DNA of 64,000 nt from Plantactinospora sp. BC1 (GCF_003030345.1 NZ_CP028158.1:6262001-6326000); one strand, 5' to 3'. Counted from the stretch's first letter, positions 43,356 through 52,653 are shown. Numbers and translations: made by a program. The notes: generated by a model not told the origin, from the letters alone.

Positions 43356-43895
43356 GTGCAGGACGTGGTGCTGGCCATGCTGGCGAAGGAGCCGGCGTAC
43401 GGGTACGACCTGCGCGGCCGGCTGCGTGACGCGCTCGGCCCGGTCGGCGACGCGATGAACGCCGGACAGATCTACGTGGTGCTGGCCCGCCTGGCCAAGG
43501 CCGGGCTGGTGACCTCGGAGCGGACCGAGGGTCTGCCGGACCGGCCCGACCGCCGGGTCTACGCGCTGACCCCGGCCGGACAGCAGCGGGTCACCGGCTG
43601 GCTGGCCGAGGTGAGCTGGCCGAAGCCGGACCTCACGGAGTTCCACCTGAAGCTGGTGGCCGCCTCGGCGGGCCGGCTGGCCGACCCCGTGGCGTTGATC
43701 GACGCGCAGCGGCGGGAGCTGTTACGCCGGCTGCGCGACACCCAGCGCGCGGTGCTGGACCGGTCGGTGGATCCGGTCGCCGGAGTACTGCTGGAGGGCG
43801 TCGTGCTGCGGCTGCGGGCCGACCTGGAGTGGCTGGAGGCATGCGAGCGGATGTGGGCCGAGCGTGACCGGACTGGGCGGAAGGCGGAGGCATGA
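43356..43895 (+). CDS. PadR-family transcriptional regulator
   Basis: 179-residue regulator. The N-terminal winged helix is VLAMLAKEPAYGYDLRGRL followed by NAGQIYVVLARLAKAGLV and the wing DRRVYALTPAGQQ; the C-terminal Vir-type helical region mediates dimerisation. GTG 43356 is chosen because GAAGGGG lies nine bases upstream. Its stop overlaps the ABC ATPase ATG (ATGA), so it likely represses this exporter until a ligand binds. Confidence 0.9.
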   Translation: MQDVVLAMLAKEPAYGYDLRGRLRDALGPVGDAMNAGQIYVVLARLAKAGLVTSERTEGLPDRPDRRVYALTPAGQQRVTGWLAEVSWPKPDLTEFHLKLVAASAGRLADPVALIDAQRRELLRRLRDTQRAVLDRSVDPVAGVLLEGVVLRLRADLEWLEACERMWAERDRTGRKAEA

Positions 43896-44674
43896 CCGGA
43901 TCGACGGCGTTGCGGGCACGCGGGCTGACCAAACGGTACGGCTGGAACAACGCCCTGGTGCGCGCGGTCGACGACGTCGACCTGGAGGTGCCCGCCGGGC
44001 AGACGCTGGCGGTGATGGGGCCCAGCGGCTGTGGAAAGTCCACCCTGCTGCACCTGCTCGGCGGGCTGCAACGCCCCACCGGCGGAGAGGTGTGGCTGGC
44101 GGACCGCCGGCTCGACACGATGAGCGAACGGGCCCTGGCCCGGCTGCGCCGGGACAGCCTCGGGTTCGTCTTCCAGTCGTTCCACCTGATGGACGAGCTG
44201 ACCGCGGTGGAGAACGTCGAGCTGGCCGCGCTGCTGGCCGGGCAGCCGCCCCGCCGGGCGCGTAGGCGGGCGCTGCACCTGCTCGACCGGATCGGGCTCG
44301 CCGACCGCGCCGGGCACCTGCCCTCGGCGCTCTCCGGCGGCCAGCGCCAGCGGGTCGCCATCGCCCGCGCCCTGAGCAACGAACCGCTGGTCGTACTCGC
44401 CGACGAACCCACCGGCAACCTGGACAGCGCCGCCACCCTGGAGGTGCTGCGGCTCTTCGAGGAGCTTCGCAGCACGGGACAGACGCTGGTGGTGGTCACC
44501 CACGACGCCCGGATCGCCGCGGTCGCCGACCGGGTGATATCGATGCGCGACGGGGCGTTCGCCGACGACAGCCTGTTCGCCACCGCCACCGCCACCGCCA
44601 CTGTCAGCACCAGCGCCAGCAGTGGCACCGGCAGCGGCAGCGGCAGCGGCACGGTCTACGGCGGGTGGCGCTGA
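43892..44674 (+). CDS. ABC transporter ATPase, MacB/LolD type
   Basis: 260-residue ATPase with Walker A GPSGCGKST, signature LSGGQRQRVAIARAL and Walker B VVLADEPTGNLDS, the last motif typical of the MacB/LolD/FtsE group. The C-terminal 35 residues are an unusual low-complexity tail of Ala/Thr then Ser/Gly repeats, encoded by short direct repeats. Coupled to padR upstream and followed by the permease after one base. Confidence 0.93.
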   Translation: MTGSTALRARGLTKRYGWNNALVRAVDDVDLEVPAGQTLAVMGPSGCGKSTLLHLLGGLQRPTGGEVWLADRRLDTMSERALARLRRDSLGFVFQSFHLMDELTAVENVELAALLAGQPPRRARRRALHLLDRIGLADRAGHLPSALSGGQRQRVAIARALSNEPLVVLADEPTGNLDSAATLEVLRLFEELRSTGQTLVVVTHDARIAAVADRVISMRDGAFADDSLFATATATATVSTSASSGTGSGSGSGTVYGGWR

Positions 44675-44675
44675 G

Positions 44676-46439
44676 GTGGTCGGCCGCCTGCTGCTCGTCT
44701 GCCGGCTGCTGGTCCGGGACCTGCGGCGGCGCCGGACCGAGACCGTCCTGCTCCTGGTCGCCATCACCGCCGCCACCGCCACGCTGACCCTCGGCCTCAC
44801 CCTCACCGAGATCGCCGACCGGCCGTACGAGCAGACCCGGACCGCCACCGCCGGCCCGGACGTGATCGTCACACCCCGGACCACCGGCCAGGCCGCGTTG
44901 GACGAGCTGGCACCGATGACCAGCGCGGCCGGCGTCACCGACCACAGTGGCCCGTTCCCGATCGCGTACCTGACGATGACGGCCGGCGGCACGTCCGCGC
45001 ACGCCGTCGTCGAGGGCCGGGACACCGCACCCGTGTCGGTCGACCGGCCCGCCGTGACCGACGGCACCTGGGTACGCCCCGGCGGTGTGGTCGTCGAGCG
45101 TGCCTTCGCCGACGCCCTCGGCATCCGCACCGGCGACACGGTCAGCGTCGACGGCCACCCGCTGCGGGTGACCGGCACGGCGGTCACCGCCGCGAGACCG
45201 ACCTATCCGTACGCCGGGTGGCACTACCCGGGCAGCGTCCTGGTCGAGCGCGGCGGCCTGGTCTGGGTCGACCGCGGCGACCTGGCCACGCTCGCCGGCA
45301 ACCGGCCGCTGTCGTACACCCTCAACCTCAGGCTCGCCGACCCGGCCGCCAGCACGGGGTACACCGTCGGCGACCAGCTCACCACCTGGCAGGCGATCGG
45401 CCACCTCAACGGTCGGCTGTACAGCGACGCGCAGAGGGCGCTGCTCGTCGGCAGTTGGCTGCTCAGCGGCCTTGCGCTGGCCGGCGTCGCCGGTATCGTC
45501 GCGGGCCGGATCATCGGGCAGCGCCGCCGGGTGGGACTGCTCAAGGCCGTCGGCGCCGGACCGGCCATGATCGCTGCCGTGCACCTCGCCGAGTACCTCG
45601 TGATCGGGCTCGCCGCCGCCGCCACCGGCCTGGCCGCGGGCTGGTTCGCGGCGCCGGTGCTGATCCGGCCCAGCGCCGGGCTCATCGGCTCCGTCCACGC
45701 CCAGCCACCCGCGCTGCGCACGATGATCGCCGTCACGGCCCTCGCCGTCGTGATCGCGGTGGCGGCCACCCTGGTACCGGTGCTGCGCGCCGCCGCCACC
45801 GACACCGTGCACGCCCTGGCCGACGCCGCCACGCCGCCGCAGCGCCGACGGTGGCGCATCTGGCTGTCGCGGCGGCTGCCCACCGCCCTGCTGATCGGGG
45901 TACGCATCAACGCGCGCCGCCCGCGCCGGGCCCGGCTGGTCACCGTGAACACCCTGATCACCACGACCGCACTCGTCGCCATGCTCACGGTCAACGCCCG
46001 GGTGGTGCGCTTCGACCTCGGCTACACGGAGCTGGTCAATCCCCGCTGGGAACGGGGCGAACGGGCCACCCTCCTGCTCACCGTCGTACTCTGCGTACTC
46101 GCGCTCATCAACGCCGTGGTGAGCACCTGGACCGCGGTCCTCGACGCCCGACAGCCGCTGGCCGTCGCCCGGACGCTCGGTGCGACGCCCGCGCAGGCGG
46201 GTGTGGGCCTGGCGGTGGCGCAACTGCTGCCCGCCGTACCCGGCGTCGCGGTGGGGATCCCGGCCGGCCTCGGGCTTGTCGTGTCCGTCAGCCTCGGCGA
46301 GGTCCAGTACCCGCCCGCTTCCTGGCTGCTCGGCGCCGCACTCGGGGTCCTGCTCGCCGTCGCCGCGCTCACCGCCATCCCCGCGATGACGGCCGCCCGG
46401 CGCCCGGTCGCGGAGAGTCTCCGGTCCGCACCGACCTGA
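44676..46439 (+). CDS. FtsX-like ABC transporter permease
   Basis: 587-residue MacB-family membrane subunit with about eight hydrophobic segments: one N-terminal (TVLLLVAITAATATLTLGL), an extracytoplasmic domain, then two FtsX-type clusters. Such complexes work by mechanotransmission, moving lipids, peptides or antibiotics from the membrane surface. GTG 44676 lies two bases after the ATPase stop. Third gene of padR-ATPase-permease. Confidence 0.88.
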   Translation: MVGRLLLVCRLLVRDLRRRRTETVLLLVAITAATATLTLGLTLTEIADRPYEQTRTATAGPDVIVTPRTTGQAALDELAPMTSAAGVTDHSGPFPIAYLTMTAGGTSAHAVVEGRDTAPVSVDRPAVTDGTWVRPGGVVVERAFADALGIRTGDTVSVDGHPLRVTGTAVTAARPTYPYAGWHYPGSVLVERGGLVWVDRGDLATLAGNRPLSYTLNLRLADPAASTGYTVGDQLTTWQAIGHLNGRLYSDAQRALLVGSWLLSGLALAGVAGIVAGRIIGQRRRVGLLKAVGAGPAMIAAVHLAEYLVIGLAAAATGLAAGWFAAPVLIRPSAGLIGSVHAQPPALRTMIAVTALAVVIAVAATLVPVLRAAATDTVHALADAATPPQRRRWRIWLSRRLPTALLIGVRINARRPRRARLVTVNTLITTTALVAMLTVNARVVRFDLGYTELVNPRWERGERATLLLTVVLCVLALINAVVSTWTAVLDARQPLAVARTLGATPAQAGVGLAVAQLLPAVPGVAVGIPAGLGLVVSVSLGEVQYPPASWLLGAALGVLLAVAALTAIPAMTAARRPVAESLRSAPT

Positions 46440-46467
46440 CGGGCGTAGACGGCGTCACCGACGACGA

Positions 46468-46935
46468 TCAGTACAGCGGGGAGAAGTCCGGTCCGTCGGC
46501 CGTCGTCACCACCTCCCACCCGAAGGCGGCCAGGGTGATGTCCTGCCGGGCGCCGAACCTGCGCAACAGTCCGGCGACGTGGCCGTCGGGCAGGTCGTCC
46601 GCGACCGCCGCGAACTCCGTGGCCGGGGAGGCCCCGAGCTGCTGGGCCACGACCCACGGCAGGGCCAGGCCGACCATGACGTCCCGGTCGTCGTCGTCCC
46701 GCAGGCAACGGCCGAGTCCCGTTGCCAGCAGGGACCGTCGGAGCAGCGCCACCGACCGCTCCCGCAGCGCGGTCGTCGCGAGGCGGACACCGTATCGGCC
46801 GAGGGCCAGCGCGGTGGGGGGATCGAGGGAGGCGAGGAACCCCGGGTCGACGGGGCGGGGTGCCCGGGCCAGGACGGCCTGGGCAACCGCGTCGCGGTCG
46901 CCCGGGATTCTCGCCAGGTTCGGCCTCATGGCCAC
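46468..46935 (-). CDS. Hypothetical protein
   Basis: 155 residues, soluble, helix-rich and Ala/Leu/Arg rich (NLARIPGDRDAVAQAVLARAP near the N-terminus). No motif recognised. It lies 16 bases after the arginase-family gene on the same strand, so may be cotranscribed with it. GTG 46935 and ATG 46929 are both in frame. Convergent with the ABC permease gene. Confidence 0.6.
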   Translation of the reverse strand: MAMRPNLARIPGDRDAVAQAVLARAPRPVDPGFLASLDPPTALALGRYGVRLATTALRERSVALLRRSLLATGLGRCLRDDDDRDVMVGLALPWVVAQQLGASPATEFAAVADDLPDGHVAGLLRRFGARQDITLAAFGWEVVTTADGPDFSPLY

Positions 46936-46951
46936 AGGGTGGGCACCCTGG

Positions 46952-47857
46952 TCAAGCCGCGCCCTCCAGCCGCTCGGCAGCGTCGCCGTCCAGCACGGCG
47001 GCCAGTGTCGCGATCAGGCCGGCAAGGCCGTCGCGGTCGGCGCTGCCGTCGCGGTCGGCGCTGCCGTCGCGGTCCGCGTTGCCGTCGTCGTGTGGTTCGT
47101 ACTCGGCGAGGCACACTCCGGCGACGGTGAACCGCGCGGCGAGGCCGCGCACGGCGCTGTCGAGCTGTTGGAAGGTCAGGCCACCCGGCTCGGGCGTGCC
47201 GACGGCGTCGAACACCTCCGGGTCCAGCACGTCGAGATCGATGTGCAGGTAGACGGCCTCGGCACCGGTGGCGGCGACCTGGTCGATCAGGACGGTCGGG
47301 TCGGCCAGCCGTGCCGCCGCGACGTGTCGGATCCGGTGCTCGGCCACGAACTCCCGTTCACCGGGATCGAGCGCGCGTACGCCGGCCAGCACGACCTGGC
47401 TCGGCCGCAACGCCCTGGTCGGGGCCAGCTCGTGCGGGCCGTCGCCGAGCAGGGTCCGCAGAATCATGCCGTGGAACGCGCCGGACGGTGACGAGGCGGG
47501 GCTGTTCAGGTCGCCGTGTGCGTCGAACCAGACCACGGCGAGCCCGTCGCCGTACGCCGCCACGGCCGCCTCGATCGGGGCGAGGTCGACAGCGCAGTCC
47601 CCACCGACGGTCACGACCCCTCGCCCGTGCGCCAGGGCGTCGGCGTGGGCGGCGCGTACCGCGTCCAGGTTCGCCGAGAGCGTGTCGAGGGCGGCGACGC
47701 GGTCCCGGAGCCCGGCCGGTCGGCCGTCCGCGTCGACCCGGATCCGTTGCCCGGCGGGAAAGAACCCGGCCAGCACGGACGCGCCGTGCCGCAACCGGTA
47801 CGCGCCAGGTGAACCCGATCCCTGCCATTGCGGTACTTCCAGGACGGTGACCGTCAA
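46952..47857 (-). CDS. Arginase/agmatinase-family protein with Cys at a metal-ligand position
   Basis: About 301 residues with the ureohydrolase fold. Metal motifs: GGDCAVD (usual GGDHS, so the first metal-ligand His is Cys), WFDAHGDLN (intact Asp-His-Asp) and HIDLDVLDP (intact Asp-Asp). A Cys-bearing subfamily exists in bacteria; whether it is active on guanidino substrates is not clear. An in-frame insert of GSADRD repeats (18-bp units at 47029-47082) lies near the C-terminus. Start uncertain: TTG 47857 has GAGAGGGG upstream, and ATG 47890 is possible. Confidence 0.8.
   Translation of the reverse strand: MTVTVLEVPQWQGSGSPGAYRLRHGASVLAGFFPAGQRIRVDADGRPAGLRDRVAALDTLSANLDAVRAAHADALAHGRGVVTVGGDCAVDLAPIEAAVAAYGDGLAVVWFDAHGDLNSPASSPSGAFHGMILRTLLGDGPHELAPTRALRPSQVVLAGVRALDPGEREFVAEHRIRHVAAARLADPTVLIDQVAATGAEAVYLHIDLDVLDPEVFDAVGTPEPGGLTFQQLDSAVRGLAARFTVAGVCLAEYEPHDDGNADRDGSADRDGSADRDGLAGLIATLAAVLDGDAAERLEGAA
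47029..47082. repeat. In-frame 18-bp tandem repeat within arginase-family gene
   Basis: Units CCGTCGCGGTCGGCGCTG at 47029 and 47047 and a diverged copy at 47065, encoding repeated GSADRD on the minus strand. The period is a multiple of three, so the frame is kept. Confidence 0.75.
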
Positions 47858-47886
47858 CGTTCCACCCCTCTCTCGACATGCCTCCT

Positions 47887-47921
47887 CCATGGTGCTCCGG
47901 CTTTCTCCCATGGTGCTCCGG
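47887..47921. repeat. Direct repeat CCATGGTGCTCCGG, 21-bp period
   Basis: Two copies at 47887 and 47908, upstream of the arginase-family gene; a further short duplication (GGCGGAGTGTC) sits at about 47945-47968 against the stop of the next gene. Confidence 0.7.
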
Positions 47922-47969
47922 GGACCAGCCAACGGCCGGTCCCCGGAGTGTCGGCGGAGTGTCGGCGGA

Positions 47970-49016
47970 CTAGGACCAGGTCAGCCCGGCCACGAACGCC
48001 TCGACCTCCTCCCGGGTGAAACTTCCGGTGATGAGCACCAGGACATTGCGACCGCCGGGAAGGTCGACGGTGAGGATGTCACCCGACACGCCCTGGACAT
48101 CCCCGGTTCGCCAGTTCGCGGGATGACCCGCCACCTCGGCGTTCGGGGTTTCCCGGGACGGCTCCCCGCCACGGTCCCGGATGTCCAGTGTGGAGCCGTC
48201 GGCCCGGCGGTAGACCAGCCGACCGCCACTGGCGATGCCCTCGTCGGTCACGTTCGTGTCGCAGCGCGACAACGCCGCCGCAGGTGGCGGGGCAGGGGAC
48301 GCGAACCGCACCGCACAGGAACTGACCCGGTCGAACCGGAGCCCGGCGGCCGCGGCGGCGAGCACCTCCTCGGTGGTCCCGTTGATGCCCCGGGCCGCGA
48401 CCGAGACGCCGGGCACAGGTTCCCAGACGATCAACCGCTGCCTCGCGGCGACGTAGACCTCGGCCGGCTTGCCGTCGACGGTGACCGCACCCTGCCGGGT
48501 GAAGCCACGCTTCTGTTCGAGCGCCCAGGGACCGGCCCAGAAGTCCACCGCGATCGGGCTGCCGAGGCTGAGGTACTCCGAGCCGGCCGTACTGGCCCAG
48601 CCGGTGGCCGGGGCAGGGCCGCCGACCGATGACGCCGGCTGGAGGGCGGCCAGCACGGAGGGCTCGACCTCGACCGAGAGGTGCAGGAGCGTCGGATCGC
48701 TGCCGAGCACGCCCGGGTCCTCCAGAACCGTCGGTCTGCCCGCTACGGAGGGTGGCATCGGAACGCCTGCCAGCCCCTGCCCGTCCACCCCGGTCCCGCC
48801 GACGATCTCACCGGGCTGACCCGATGTCGGCCAGGCCAGCACCGAGCCACCGACCCCGACGCCGAGTACGGCCAGCACGGCGGATGCCACCGCCAGACGG
48901 CGATACCGACGCAGCACCCGGCCCCGGCTCGTCGACCGGCTCAGGAGGGATCCGACATCCACCAGACCGTCGGCCTGGACGGTCATGCTCCGACGCAGTT
49001 CGTCATCCATGCTCAT
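47970..49016 (-). CDS. Membrane protein coupled to sigma factor, probable anti-sigma or sensor
   Basis: 348 residues: a short cytoplasmic N-terminus (DDELRRSMTVQADGLVDVGSLLSR), one transmembrane helix (LAVASAVLAVLGVGVGGSVLAW) and a large extracytoplasmic part. The arrangement and the ATGA overlap with the sigma-factor gene suggest that it controls that sigma factor from the membrane, although no ZAS zinc motif (HxxxCxxC) is visible. That absence makes a non-zinc anti-sigma or accessory role equally possible. Confidence 0.75.
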   Translation of the reverse strand: MSMDDELRRSMTVQADGLVDVGSLLSRSTSRGRVLRRYRRLAVASAVLAVLGVGVGGSVLAWPTSGQPGEIVGGTGVDGQGLAGVPMPPSVAGRPTVLEDPGVLGSDPTLLHLSVEVEPSVLAALQPASSVGGPAPATGWASTAGSEYLSLGSPIAVDFWAGPWALEQKRGFTRQGAVTVDGKPAEVYVAARQRLIVWEPVPGVSVAARGINGTTEEVLAAAAAGLRFDRVSSCAVRFASPAPPPAAALSRCDTNVTDEGIASGGRLVYRRADGSTLDIRDRGGEPSRETPNAEVAGHPANWRTGDVQGVSGDILTVDLPGGRNVLVLITGSFTREEVEAFVAGLTWS

Positions 49017-49513
49017 CGTGTCCCTCCGAACTCGTTGGCCAACTCCCGCGCCCTCAGGTCACGGAGCTTGCCGAGTGCCCGCATCGCGTGGGTACGGACC
49101 GTGGGAAGGGAGCAGTCGAGAATCTCCGCGATCGCGCTGTCGTCAAGATCCTCGTAGTACCGCAGTACCAGTACGGCCCGTTGCCGATAGGGCAGGGTCA
49201 AGACCATCTGCCACAGGTGATCCCGTTCGACCACCATGGAATCCTCACCACCGACCACCTCCGGACGGGTCGGGGCGGCGTACGGCAGCTCCCGGTTCCT
49301 ACCCAGCCGCCACCACGACCGGTTCGCGTTGACCAGCATCTGTCGTACGTACGCCTCCGGGCGACCGGTCGCGGAGATCCGCCGCCAGCGGACGTACGCC
49401 CGGGCCAGGACATCCTGGACCAGGTCCTCGGCCCGGTGCCGATCACCGGAGAGCAGCCGGGCAAGCCGGACCAGGCTGGCACCTCTCGTCGTCACGAACT
49501 CCTCGAACGTCAC
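49013..49513 (-). CDS. RNA polymerase sigma factor, SigE/ECF type
   Basis: 166-residue group 4 sigma factor of the SigE subfamily common in Streptomyces and Micromonospora. Region 2 is AEDLVQDVLARAYVRWRRI, and region 4 is LPYRQRAVLVLRYYEDLDDSAIAEILDCSLPTVRTHAMRALGKL. GTG 49513 is preferred to the upstream TTG because AGGAGG lies six bases before it. Its stop overlaps the start of the membrane partner, so both are cotranslated. Confidence 0.92.
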   Translation of the reverse strand: MTFEEFVTTRGASLVRLARLLSGDRHRAEDLVQDVLARAYVRWRRISATGRPEAYVRQMLVNANRSWWRLGRNRELPYAAPTRPEVVGGEDSMVVERDHLWQMVLTLPYRQRAVLVLRYYEDLDDSAIAEILDCSLPTVRTHAMRALGKLRDLRARELANEFGGTR

Positions 49514-49755
49514 ACGGGGCCTCCTCAATCGTTCGCGTCACCGGAAGCAACGCCGCGGACCCGCCGGTGTGTTGACACCGACCACGGAGACGACCGGCCG
49601 GCGCCGGAGCCCCGTCCGGAATCGCATACGCCGGATCACCACCTCGCAGCCGGACGGGTTCACCCGCCCGGCTGCGGTCGGTGGTCCAGCGGGATCGATG
49701 GTGGCGAGCAGCGATCCGGCCGCTCCGGGACGGACCGCCCGTCGGCAGTGCGCGG

Positions 49756-50217
49756 CTACGCGGCGGAGAGCTGCTGGGCCAGCCGCTCCATTCCGTCCTT
49801 GATCAGCCGCCCGTACTCGTCGTCGCCGAGCGCGCCGATCCCCGCCCGCGCATGCTCAAGGTGCTCGCGGGCCCGGTCGAGATCGCCGAGCCTGCGGTAG
49901 CACTCACCGAGGTTGAGGTGCAACGACGGATACAGGCCGGCCACCGGCAGCGGCACCCCCGCCGCCGTCACCCGGTCCTCGGTGAGCAGGTCGGCCGCTG
50001 CCAGCGCGCGCTGGTCCCAGACCAACTCCTGCCGGACGTCGTCCTGGACATCGGCCATCGAGTGGGCGAGGACGCAGACGTGCAGTGGATCGCCTTGTTC
50101 CCCACCGATCTCGTCCCAGATCTGCACGAACAGGTCGCGGGCCGCCTCGCGCTGGCCCTGATGGTGGTGCAACGCCACCGCTTCGCCGATCCGGACGAGT
50201 GTCGCATCGCTGATCAT
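49756..50217 (-). CDS. Hypothetical TPR-like protein
   Basis: 153 residues, helical and soluble. The segment PSLHLNLGECYRRLGDLDRAREHLEHARAGIGALG is a clear tetratricopeptide repeat, and the N-terminal half can form one or two more degenerate ones. Such small TPR proteins occur widely in actinobacteria; the partner is unknown. ATG 50217 has GGGAG six bases upstream. The 242 bases between it and the sigma factor gene hold no further gene. Confidence 0.75.
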   Translation of the reverse strand: MISDATLVRIGEAVALHHHQGQREAARDLFVQIWDEIGGEQGDPLHVCVLAHSMADVQDDVRQELVWDQRALAAADLLTEDRVTAAGVPLPVAGLYPSLHLNLGECYRRLGDLDRAREHLEHARAGIGALGDDEYGRLIKDGMERLAQQLSAA

Positions 50218-50367
50218 CGGCACTCCCGGATGGCTCGTCCCGCGACGGTGGCATGGATCGTACTTGCCCCCGACGTCCGCGGCACAGCCCGCACTGCGTG
50301 GAGTTCCGGTCCTACCCGTACGGCTCCCCGGCGATGCTCAGGTCGACCACGACGGCCGTACCGGTGC

Positions 50368-51303
50368 TCAGTGCTGCGCTTCCTCTTCCTCAGCGACCCG
50401 GATGATCGTCTTGCCCGGCGTACGGCGGTGGCGGGCGAAGGCGGACGCCGTCTCGGAGAGCGGTCGCACGGCACCGACGATGGGGTTGAGCCGTCCGGCC
50501 CGGAGGCGCTGGGCGAGATCGATCAGTTGGGCGCGATCGGGTTCGACGACGAAGAAGATCGCTCGCCCGTCCCTGGGCTGCACGGTCGGCGGCATGGCGA
50601 CACTGACGACGACGCCGCCCGGGCGGACCAGTGCGGTCGATCGCTGGAGAATCTCGCCGCCGATGACGTCGAACACCACGTCCACCTCGCCGGCCTGCCG
50701 AAGGTCGTCGGCGTCCAGGTCGAGGAAGGTCTGCGCGCCGAGGCCGAGCGCGACCTCACGATCGTCGGCTCGACCGGTACCGACGACGTGCGCGCCCACC
50801 TCCCGGGCGAGTTGCACGGCGATCGAGCCGACGCCACCCGCAGCGCCGTGGATGAGGACGGTCTGTCCCGTCCTGAGCTGTCCGTGCTCGAAGAGTCCCT
50901 GCCAGGCGGTCAGTCCGGAGATGGGCAGCGCGGCGGCGACGGTGTGGTCGATGTCGGCCGCGAGCGGGGCGAGGTTGCGCGCCTCCACCGCGACGTACTC
51001 GGCCAGCGATCCGTTCCGGGCCCAGTCGGTCAGCCCGAAGACCCGCTGGCCCACGCTGAGGCCGGTGGTCCCGTAGCCGAGTTCGACCACCGTTCCGGAG
51101 AGTTCGTGCCCGGGGATGCTCGGCGTCCGGTCGCGGCCGGCCCGATCGGTCCAGGTCGCCGGCCAGTCGAGTTCGCCGGGCGTGAAGCCGGCGGCGTGTA
51201 CCCGCACGATGACGTCGTTCTCCGCGGCGTGCGGGTAGGGCATGTCGGTCAGGGTGAGGCCGCTGACACCCGCGTCACGGTCTCGTACGGTGATCGCTCG
51301 CAT
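50368..51303 (-). CDS. Zinc-independent quinone oxidoreductase-like MDR protein
   Basis: 311-residue NAD(P)H-dependent enzyme of the medium-chain dehydrogenase/reductase superfamily. Catalytic-domain motif PSIPGHELSGTVVELG and the nucleotide-binding motif HGAAGGVGSIAVQLA are present, and the zinc cysteines of true alcohol dehydrogenases are absent. Reduces quinone-like or enone compounds in the family; substrate unknown here. On the same strand as the HD-domain gene upstream (122 bases apart). Confidence 0.9.
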   Translation of the reverse strand: MRAITVRDRDAGVSGLTLTDMPYPHAAENDVIVRVHAAGFTPGELDWPATWTDRAGRDRTPSIPGHELSGTVVELGYGTTGLSVGQRVFGLTDWARNGSLAEYVAVEARNLAPLAADIDHTVAAALPISGLTAWQGLFEHGQLRTGQTVLIHGAAGGVGSIAVQLAREVGAHVVGTGRADDREVALGLGAQTFLDLDADDLRQAGEVDVVFDVIGGEILQRSTALVRPGGVVVSVAMPPTVQPRDGRAIFFVVEPDRAQLIDLAQRLRAGRLNPIVGAVRPLSETASAFARHRRTPGKTIIRVAEEEEAQH

Positions 51304-51425
51304 CCTCGAATCCTTTCAAGAACATTCTTCGGTACGGGCCGGTTCTGCCGGACCCGCAGGAGGGTCCGCTCGTGGCACGGTGGCGGCTCCGCCGGCCCCA
51401 GGCTCGCGTTTCGGGTGCTGCCCGG

Positions 51426-52064
51426 TCAGCTCGGCCAGGCCGAGCCGAGGACGCGCTCGACCATTGTCGTGCGCTGGAAGCCGGGGACGAAGTGCTCGAG
51501 TACGTCGGAGTTCACGGTGCCGTTCGTGGTTTCGGGACGATTCCTGAGCCCGTCGGCGTACGTGCGCAGGAACTCGTGCTTGAAGTCCCCTCGCGGGTGT
51601 ACGGCGAGGATTTCGTCCAGCTGATCGCGTGCTATTCCGTCCAGCCCGAACCCGAGAACGTCGGTCAGGACGCCGAATTGCGTGGTGGCGATCTCCGGGG
51701 ACATCCGCTCGGGGATGCCCGGAGTGGTGTGCAGCGCGATCGCCGTCCAGACGGTCTCGGCGGCGGCCGCCGGGAATCCCCGTTCCAGGAGGAATTTGCG
51801 CGCATGGTCGGCGCCGTCGACCTCGAAGCGCTGCTCGACGTCGGAAAAGGGGGTCAGCAGGCCGCTGTCGTGGAAAATGGCCGCCAGGTAGAGCAGTTCC
51901 GGGTCCGGCTTCACGCCGAGCCGGTCGGCGTGGATCTGGCTGAAGAGGAAGACCCGCCGGGAGTGGTGGTAGATGAGCGGGCTGGTCGTCTGCTGGATGC
52001 GCCTGGTCGCCTCGGCGACAGCCGCCGTCTCGGGAATCTCCAGTCCCGCGATTACCTCTGGCAT
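51426..52064 (-). CDS. HD-domain protein, cyanamide hydratase-like
   Basis: 212-residue metal-dependent HD-superfamily protein. Ligands are visible as HHSRRVFLF (His), AAIFHDSGLL (His-Asp) and later HARKFLLERG plus AIALHTTPG. The order and length match the family that includes fungal cyanamide hydratases and related bacterial hydrolases. Substrate unknown. It is transcribed with the quinone oxidoreductase gene downstream, or from the same promoter region; a two-gene detoxification role is conjecture. Confidence 0.85.
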   Translation of the reverse strand: MPEVIAGLEIPETAAVAEATRRIQQTTSPLIYHHSRRVFLFSQIHADRLGVKPDPELLYLAAIFHDSGLLTPFSDVEQRFEVDGADHARKFLLERGFPAAAAETVWTAIALHTTPGIPERMSPEIATTQFGVLTDVLGFGLDGIARDQLDEILAVHPRGDFKHEFLRTYADGLRNRPETTNGTVNSDVLEHFVPGFQRTTMVERVLGSAWPS

Positions 52065-52653
52065 GATCCTGGCCTTTCGGAACTGTGTGGGCTGTGCATT
52101 GTTCGGTCGACTTCCATGCTGCCCAACGAGCGGGCTGCGGCGCCGCCTCCGTCCAGCCAGAAAGCCCTTGTATCCGGACAGCCGAGATCCCGGCGGTCCG
52201 CTCCGTCAGGGACCACCCTCAACCCCTGCGGTCGCGGTCGAGCGCCTGCGGTGCCATTTCGCGACGTCCGTCACACCTGGTGGTGTGCCATGCCGGCTGT
52301 CGGGTTCGCCGCGTCGCGTCGAAACCGGACACCGATTGCGTACGCGCATTTCGGAAGGCGGCTTGCGAGGGCTCCGCGTCGGTTACCCCCCGCCACGGGA
52401 TCCCCGCCGTCGCCGTTGACGGTGTGTTACCAATGAACCGTGCCCGTGCCTCCTGCGTCGCCGATCCGACGGCCATCGTGGCACCGGGGTCCAGTCGGGT
52501 GTCGCCCGGTCCCGGCTCCGGAGATTCCGCAATCGTAATCCGACACCGGCGGCGGTACGCCGTCACCGCGCGATGCCCAAATACCTTGACGGTCATCGAT
52601 ATCCGTCCTACCTTCGCCCGGGGTCCACCGGACCGGCGGAGGGGGATGGCGGG
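52065..52653. other. Long divergent region upstream of secreted GH3 gene
   Basis: 589 bases. I see no protein or RNA gene I can support. It holds the HD-gene promoter on the minus side and, near its right end, a promoter (52586-52614) and ribosome binding site for GH3. Confidence 0.6.
52586..52614 (+). promoter_or_regulatory. Promoter of secreted GH3 gene
   Basis: TTGACG (52586-52591), 17-base spacer containing ATCGATATC, and TACCTT (52609-52614). The start codon follows 40 bases later with GGAGGGGG in between. The spacer motif resembles the ATCGAT-centred dyads before the xylanase and the gene at 63773. Confidence 0.55.
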
